From NCBI GenBank assembly GCA_041745535.1, contig JBGTIS010000043.1:1-11444 (forward strand): a stretch of DNA of 11,444 nucleotides, read 5' to 3'. The DNA is from JBGTIS01 sp041745535. GTDB taxonomy: Bacteria > Bacteroidota > Bacteroidia > Cytophagales > Cyclobacteriaceae. Shown in pieces: positions 7,415-11,444 of the stretch (its first letter is position 1; each line of letters opens with the position of its first letter). The translations under genes were made by a program, and so were the position numbers. The notes below the pieces were generated by a model. That model was not told where the DNA came from. It searched no databases and saw nothing but the letters and a program-made list of their open reading frames with translations.

Positions 7415-8821
7415 TTGTGGTTAATTAGATAAAATGAAATTATTCGGATTCAATATGAAAACTAAAGAGACTAAATTTCGAATATCAGAACCTGATAGAA
7501 ATTGGGTTGAGGATAATTTCAAGTGGCTGATAACTGTCTATGGTTATCCTAATAGACAAAGTGAGCAGATTATAATTACAGAGAAATACTTCCCAAAGAC
7601 ATTGTCTTCTAGTGATATTAAAGTTCAAAACTTGATTGAAGACCTTTGCAACTTGTTAAGTTTAGATTCGGCAAAAATCAAGTTTGAATTGCACGAAGAC
7701 CTGCGTGATGTTTATGGTATGCCTTTTGAGATGCAGGGCAAACCATTTGAAACTGAAACAGAAGTAAATGAGAGCATTTACAAAATTCACATAGCCAATA
7801 TTATTGCTAAAAGACCAAACCGACTTGTTTTCAGTCTAATTTATGAATTTATAAAAATTCGCTTAACCGAAAACAAACTGCTATTTGACACAGGAGAAGA
7901 TACTAGACTATTCATATTTATTGCTGGAATCTATTTTGGCTTTGGAGTTCCTCTTTCTCAAAACCTAAGTGATAGAGGAAGAGTTGATGATGGATTTTGG
8001 GAAACCAAATGGAATTATGTTTCTGAAATACCAAATGAAGTAATGGCATTTGGCTTAGCTACCTATTCAAAATTAATAGAACAAGATAACCCAGAATGGA
8101 AAAATGGACTACCTCAAGAACTTAGATTGCAATTTGAAAAGGCTATTAACTTTTTAAATGATTCGCCACCGACAATTTTTAGCAAGGCTGAGTTAGATGC
8201 AAGTGATTTATTCAATCAAGCTGACCAAGATTATCAAAATAGGGATTTTGACTCTGCTATTTCTACTTTGCAAAAAACATTGTTTTTAACGGGGGATGAA
8301 TTATTAAAGGCAGATGTATACAATAACATTGGCTACTACCAGCTTAGAAAGGGTGATTATGAAAAGAGTATTCCAAATTTTCAGAAAGCACTTCAAATAG
8401 ATTCAAACTATGGATTTGCATATGATAATTTAGGATATGCTTTAATCCAAACAGGTCAACTCGAAGAAGGTAAGCAACAACTTGAAAAAGCCTTGCGAAC
8501 GGAAAATAATGACAACGCTTATACATATAGGAATTTTGCCTTATACCACTTGTCAAAAAATGAAAGTGAGAAAGCAAAGTTGAATTTTCAATTAGCATTT
8601 GAAGCTGAAACAGTTCCCGTTGACCTCTTAGAATTACATTACGCAAACTTCCTTATAAGTCAAGGAGAAACAGAAAAAGGACTAGAATATTTAGAGAAAG
8701 CGGTTGAGAAAGGTGAACCAGAAGCAATAAAACGAATGAACGAAATAAAGAAAATCTAACCACAACAATTTGTATAGTGCATATGCACCCTACGGGACAC
8801 AAACGCACCATACAAGAAACG
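7415..8821 (+). mobile_element. Integron-gene-cassette-like unit 2
   Basis: The left edge is GATG^TTGTGGTTA and the right side reads TAACCACAACA. Bases 7413-7423 and 8757-8767 are perfect 11-base reverse complements, and the stop codon of the enclosed gene lies inside the right copy. A foldable tail follows and ends at ACG^TTAT (8819-8825). One forward, AT-rich gene fills the unit, with its ATG 19 bases from the left edge. The core sites (GTTGTGG, CCACAAC) do not fit the strict GTTRRRY/RYYYAAC consensus, unlike unit 1. The layout, GATGTT left edge and CGTTAT right edge match unit 1. No integrase is visible. The cassette reading is inferred from structure. Confidence 0.5.
7434..8759 (+). CDS. 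TPR protein with unrecognised N-terminal domain
   Basis: A 441-residue, probably cytosolic protein with no signal peptide. Residues 1 to about 240 form a domain I do not recognise. It has aromatic and charged conserved-looking stretches such as DRNWVEDNFKWLITVYGYPN and YGMPFEMQGKPFE, a long helical IKIRLTENKLLF part, and a hydrophobic FIFIAGIYFGFGVPLS segment near 160-178 that may be a buried helix. About 254-437 are TPR units (SAISTLQKTL, YEKSIPNFQKALQIDSNYGFAYDNLGYALIQTGQLEEG, GLEYLEKAVEKG), so it likely binds a partner. An alternative ATG at 7455 would remove seven residues. The gene sits inside a cassette-like unit and is much more AT-rich than the flanking rluE-like and MDR genes, which suggests transfer. 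Function unknown. Confidence 0.85.
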   Translation: MKLFGFNMKTKETKFRISEPDRNWVEDNFKWLITVYGYPNRQSEQIIITEKYFPKTLSSSDIKVQNLIEDLCNLLSLDSAKIKFELHEDLRDVYGMPFEMQGKPFETETEVNESIYKIHIANIIAKRPNRLVFSLIYEFIKIRLTENKLLFDTGEDTRLFIFIAGIYFGFGVPLSQNLSDRGRVDDGFWETKWNYVSEIPNEVMAFGLATYSKLIEQDNPEWKNGLPQELRLQFEKAINFLNDSPPTIFSKAELDASDLFNQADQDYQNRDFDSAISTLQKTLFLTGDELLKADVYNNIGYYQLRKGDYEKSIPNFQKALQIDSNYGFAYDNLGYALIQTGQLEEGKQQLEKALRTENNDNAYTYRNFALYHLSKNESEKAKLNFQLAFEAETVPVDLLELHYANFLISQGETEKGLEYLEKAVEKGEPEAIKRMNEIKKI

Positions 8822-8827
8822 TTATTG
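8757..8827 (+). repeat. attC-like foldable tail of cassette-like unit 2
   Basis: It opens with CCACAAC (8760-8766). Arm TTGTATAGTGC (8770-8780) matches the reverse complement of GCACCATACAA (8805-8815) at 10 of 11 bases, with an A/C mismatch (8776 against 8809) that would stand out of the stem as an extrahelical base. It closes with GTTATTG at 8821-8827. A perfect palindrome GTGCATATGCAC (8777-8788) overlaps the left arm. Outer AAC/GTT, an inner imperfect stem and a 71-base length match the shape of a short attC site. Confidence 0.5.
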
Positions 8828-8880
8828 TATATTCAAAAACGAACAAAATACCCTTTATTAACGCCTGAAATTATAATTAA

Positions 8881-9468
8881 ATGAGTAATCACCGCCACTT
8901 TATTATTCACAAGCCTTTGGGGTATCTGTCGCAGTTTGTGAACAACCAAAACAGGCGAAAAAATAAAAAGCTATTGGGAGAGATCCATGAATTTCCTGAA
9001 GGTATCATGTCTATTGGGCGCTTAGACCAGGACTCTGAAGGTTTATTGTTACTTACCACCGATGGTAAAGTGAGTAAGCTGGTGCGAAGTAAAAAGGTTG
9101 AAAAGGAGTATTATGTGCAGGTAGATGGCGAAATTACAAACGAAGCCATAGCGCAATTAAAGATGGGTGTGGAAATAGGGATAAAAAGTAAGAAGTATAT
9201 GACCTTACCCTGTAAAGCTACCCGTTTAGATCCGGGCCCAACTTTTGAGGCACGCACAAAAAAAATAAGAGACGACCGACATGGCCCAACCAGTTGGTTG
9301 TCTGTAACCATAACCGAAGGAAAGTTCAGACAGGTTCGTAAAATGACGGCTGCGGTGGGATTTCCAACGTTGCGATTAATTCGTGTACGCATTGGTAATA
9401 TCACTCTGAATCAATTGCCCTCAGGCAAATTTATTGAAGTGGATGGCTTTAAACTTACTGGCGAATAA
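8881..9468 (+). CDS. rluE: RluE-type 23S rRNA pseudouridine synthase
   Basis: A 195-residue enzyme that turns a uridine of 23S rRNA into pseudouridine. It lacks the N-terminal S4 RNA-binding domain, as in E. coli RluE, and starts directly with FIIHKPLGYLSQF. The catalytic Asp49 lies in SIGRLDQDSEGLLLLTTDG. KEYYVQVDGEIT and the C-terminal PTSWLSVTITEGKFRQVRKM followed by TAAVGFPTLRLIR are close to RluE, whose E. coli target is U2457; the same target here is inference. The length fits the family. The gene follows the tail of cassette-like unit 2 by about 50 bases, and its leader is AT-rich without a Shine-Dalgarno. It looks like native housekeeping sequence. Confidence 0.9.
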   Translation: MSNHRHFIIHKPLGYLSQFVNNQNRRKNKKLLGEIHEFPEGIMSIGRLDQDSEGLLLLTTDGKVSKLVRSKKVEKEYYVQVDGEITNEAIAQLKMGVEIGIKSKKYMTLPCKATRLDPGPTFEARTKKIRDDRHGPTSWLSVTITEGKFRQVRKMTAAVGFPTLRLIRVRIGNITLNQLPSGKFIEVDGFKLTGE

Positions 9469-9599
9469 TTACAACGAAACATACCATACCCATGGGTGGC
9501 ATGTCCATATTCCTAACGTCGCATGGCAGCTATACGATCTGTTCTGTGCCACTAAAAGGAATAGCATGAATTAGTGCCAGAAATCCTTAAATCTCAACA

Positions 9600-10028
9600 A
9601 TGGATAAACTAAAGATAGCGCAAAATCCTCAGGTTGAATTGAAGTTTCAGACCTATCCTGAGGTGATAAAGACCAAATTAAACCATCTTCGAAGATTAAT
9701 TATCGAAACGGCTACGGAGCATGAGGCTATTGAAAAAATAGAAGAAACTTTGAAATGGGGAGAACCAAGTTATCTGGTAAAAAAAGGAAGTACAATTAGA
9801 ATAGACTGGAAACCTAACACACCAAATCAGTATGCCATGTATTTTAAATGTACCAGCAAGTTAGTGCCTACTTTTAAAATAGTTTACGGCAACCTGTTTA
9901 CCTACGAAAAAAACAGAGCCATATTATTTGATTTGAATGATGAAATTCCGGAAAAAGAATTGAAAGCGTGTATTGCATTGGCACTTAACTACCATTCAAT
10001 CAAAAATGAACCTCTTTTAGGAAAATGA
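9600..10028 (+). CDS. DUF1801 domain protein
   Basis: A 142-residue cytosolic protein of the DUF1801 (YdhG-like) family. Typical features are the lead FQTYPEVIKTKLNHLRRLI, the central EETLKWGEPSYLVKKGSTIRI, and the later YAMYFKC and FDLNDEIPEKELKACIALAL. The fold is related to the frataxin/YjbR type; no enzymatic role is established. It is preceded by a 131-base gap holding a perfect palindrome ACCCATGGGT (9488-9497) but no gene. It is complete with its own stop and looks monocistronic. Confidence 0.85.
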   Translation: MDKLKIAQNPQVELKFQTYPEVIKTKLNHLRRLIIETATEHEAIEKIEETLKWGEPSYLVKKGSTIRIDWKPNTPNQYAMYFKCTSKLVPTFKIVYGNLFTYEKNRAILFDLNDEIPEKELKACIALALNYHSIKNEPLLGK

Positions 10029-10111
10029 TACATTCGCGGAAGTAGGAATCGTAAAAATAAAAGAGAAAAGCGGCACAGAACAATCTGCATAAAGCACATA
10101 ATCAGCAGTGA

Positions 10112-10213
10112 GAGCTCAAGCCTGTTGGTAAAAACATCAGCGGTGGTGTGGAATTTAAACCTGAATATCCTGCTGAGCAAGAGAAAGTATATGGTAAATC
10201 AGTAAGTTTATAA
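10112..10213 (+). pseudogene. Possible C-terminal coding remnant
   Basis: Between the DUF1801 and DUF4157 genes one frame stays open for 33 codons after a TGA at 10109-10111. It reads ELKPVGKNISGGVEFKPEYP and AEQEKVYGKSVSL before TAA at 10211-10213. The composition is protein-like, but there is no start codon and upstream frames are closed. It may be the tail end of a deleted gene or simply chance. The remainder of 10029-10308 holds no gene I can support. Confidence 0.2.
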
Positions 10214-10308
10214 CCTATTTTTTAATATATTCAAGTCATAAGGCTAAGCATAAAGTCTGGTAACTTCTCGTAAATTTATTGTTGCGAACCATTAAACTTT
10301 AAATAGTT

Positions 10309-10365
10309 ATGAGCAAAGTGATATTTGTAAAAGTATTATGGCTTAAACAAATAGAAAAGTCATGA
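10309..10365 (+). CDS. 18-codon ORF overlapping the DUF4157 start
   Basis: ATG at 10309 opens MSKVIFVKVLWLKQIEKS and stops with TGA at 10363-10365, sharing the ATGA with the ATG of the next gene. Such an overlap allows translational coupling, so it could be a leader peptide. No Shine-Dalgarno is seen for either start. At this length chance is likely. Confidence 0.2.
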   Translation: MSKVIFVKVLWLKQIEKS

Positions 10366-11444
10366 ACGCATCTCTTTCTGTAAACCACAAAGGTGCTGAT
10401 ACCCATTCATCAAAACCATTTTACAATAAAAATGGAAAAGGAAGTTTTTTTTCCAAATCAGAAGAAACTAATGAGCCCTTCTTCAAAACGGCTACCGTTC
10501 AACTGAAAAGTAACCCCGGCTTCAACCATCAGGAAAACCCTGCTGAAATGGAAGAGTCCAATGGATTGCCATTGCCATTAAAAGCCGGATTGGAAAGCCT
10601 TTCAGGTATGGAACTTTCAAAAGTGCAGGTGCATAAAAACTCCGGCAGTCCTGCCAGGCTAAATTCTCTGGCATATACCCAGGGCGAAGATATTTATGTA
10701 GGACCAGGACAGGAAAAGCATCTTCCCCACGAAGGCTGGCATGTGGTGCAGCAAAAGCAAGGCCGGGTAAGGCGGACAGATACTGTATTCAATAAGGTAG
10801 CCATCAATAACGATTCGCTGCTGGAGTCAGAAGCAGACCAAATGGCAGCGCTTGCATCGGATCCATCGCTGGCAGGTCCACCTCAGCGGCAGCTTTCAGG
10901 GGGCAGGAATACAGGTTCATCCGGAACTCTTGTTCAGCGTAAAGTAAGAGTTGACGGAGGAAAGAAAAGAGTGAATGAGGCCGATTATCTGCCTGGTGGC
11001 AGCAAGAGCGCAGTGGGCAGCAGACATTCCGTGGCCGCGCTTATTGCTGATAATGTCCGTCGGGTATTTACCAACGTTACCGAACTAGAGCAATTCGCAA
11101 ATGGCAAACTCGACTACATTGGGGATGTAGCCACCGCTTCAGCGGGTACTTTCTGGTACCGATTGCCTCCGAATAAACTTACGGTGCTGGGAGAGATGCA
11201 CCACAACCCTCTGGGCAATGTGGAGGATATCATTAATGGGTTACGTACACCCCGGTTCAAATACGAACCCTTTAACGAATTGGTTAATGTGGCCGGGCTT
11301 AACCCTCCATTTACCAGTACGCAGGCAAGGTTGGCACAGGTTAATCAGGGAATTGGGGTAGCGGGTCAGGTAAATAGAAAGCTCTTCAATCCGGACCTGG
11401 AAAATATTGTTTTTAAAGCATTAACTGGTGCGGCGATCGCACGA
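10362..11444 (+). CDS. DUF4157 (eCIS core domain) protein, 3' partial, putative effector
   Basis: The frame is open from the ATG at 10362 to the last base (361 codons visible). Residues 1-65 are polar and low-complexity. Residues about 69-163 are the DUF4157/eCIS-core domain: LPLPLKAGLESLSGMELSKV, the VHKNS and NSLAYTQGEDIYVGPGQEKH segments, then LPHEGWHVVQQKQGRV with the zinc-protease-like HExxH at 123-127 and ESEADQMA near 155-162, where the third metal ligand may lie. A VQRK linker at 191-194 follows. From about 195 there is a distinct region with LTVLGEMHHNPLGNVEDIIN (273-292) and FKYEPFNELVNV that I do not recognise. DUF4157 proteins are common as cargo near extracellular contractile injection systems and as polymorphic effectors. 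Injection, and a toxic role for the C-terminal part, are inferred. No injection-system genes are in the window. Confidence 0.87.
   Translation, partial: MNASLSVNHKGADTHSSKPFYNKNGKGSFFSKSEETNEPFFKTATVQLKSNPGFNHQENPAEMEESNGLPLPLKAGLESLSGMELSKVQVHKNSGSPARLNSLAYTQGEDIYVGPGQEKHLPHEGWHVVQQKQGRVRRTDTVFNKVAINNDSLLESEADQMAALASDPSLAGPPQRQLSGGRNTGSSGTLVQRKVRVDGGKKRVNEADYLPGGSKSAVGSRHSVAALIADNVRRVFTNVTELEQFANGKLDYIGDVATASAGTFWYRLPPNKLTVLGEMHHNPLGNVEDIINGLRTPRFKYEPFNELVNVAGLNPPFTSTQARLAQVNQGIGVAGQVNRKLFNPDLENIVFKALTGAAIAR

Noticed and set aside
8777..8788. Palindrome GTGCATATGCAC as a regulator operator
   Set aside because: It overlaps the arm of the attC-like fold, which explains it better.
9469..9599. 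TCCTAAC-containing gap considered as a third cassette junction
   Set aside because: No matching GTTAGG partner lies around the DUF1801 gene, and that gene is not an AT-rich outlier with paired edges.

Overview
The window looks like chromosomal DNA of a Bacteroidota bacterium, probably near Chitinophagaceae. The clues are the near absence of Shine-Dalgarno sites, AT-rich leaders, a cyclase/TPR/AraC-type fusion regulator, a PQQ dehydrogenase with an internal cytochrome c domain, and a DUF4157 (eCIS core) protein of the LPHE-x-WHVVQQ kind. The assignment is by family resemblance only.

Layout. (1) 1-1887 (+): 3' part of a periplasmic PQQ-dependent dehydrogenase with a haem c domain. It converges on a secreted thioredoxin-like protein at 1984-2490 (-), with two hairpins between them. 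(2) 2751-3491: an AT-rich segment carrying one acyl-carrier-protein-like gene (2777-3370, +). Its ends carry the complementary core sites GTTAGGC and GCCTAAC and a downstream foldable tail, as in an integron gene cassette. (3) 3550-5880 (+): a 776-residue regulator joining a class III cyclase domain, a TolB-like domain, TPRs and a C-terminal AraC-type HTH. (4) 6091-7155 (+): an MDR-family oxidoreductase with an unusual C-terminal tail. (5) 7156-7433: a hairpin-rich, REP-like intergenic region. (6) 7415-8821: a second cassette-like unit with one AT-rich gene (7434-8759, +), an unrecognised N-terminal domain plus TPRs. (7) 8881-9468 (+): RluE-type 23S rRNA pseudouridine synthase. (8) 9600-10028 (+): DUF1801 protein. 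(9) 10362 to the right edge (+): 5' part of a DUF4157/eCIS-core protein with an HEGWH motif and a C-terminal region I do not recognise. The first ATG overlaps the stop of an 18-codon ORF.

There is no single pathway. The first two genes may share a periplasmic redox setting. The cyclase fusion, oxidoreductase, rRNA synthase and DUF1801 genes look like separate transcription units. The most notable feature is the pair of solitary integron-cassette-like units. Each is flanked by complementary termini, each holds one AT-rich gene in the same direction, and no integrase is visible. The second is the DUF4157 gene at the right edge, a candidate contractile-injection-system cargo. The carrier-like protein in the first cassette starts with the second half of an acyl carrier protein and ends with the first half.
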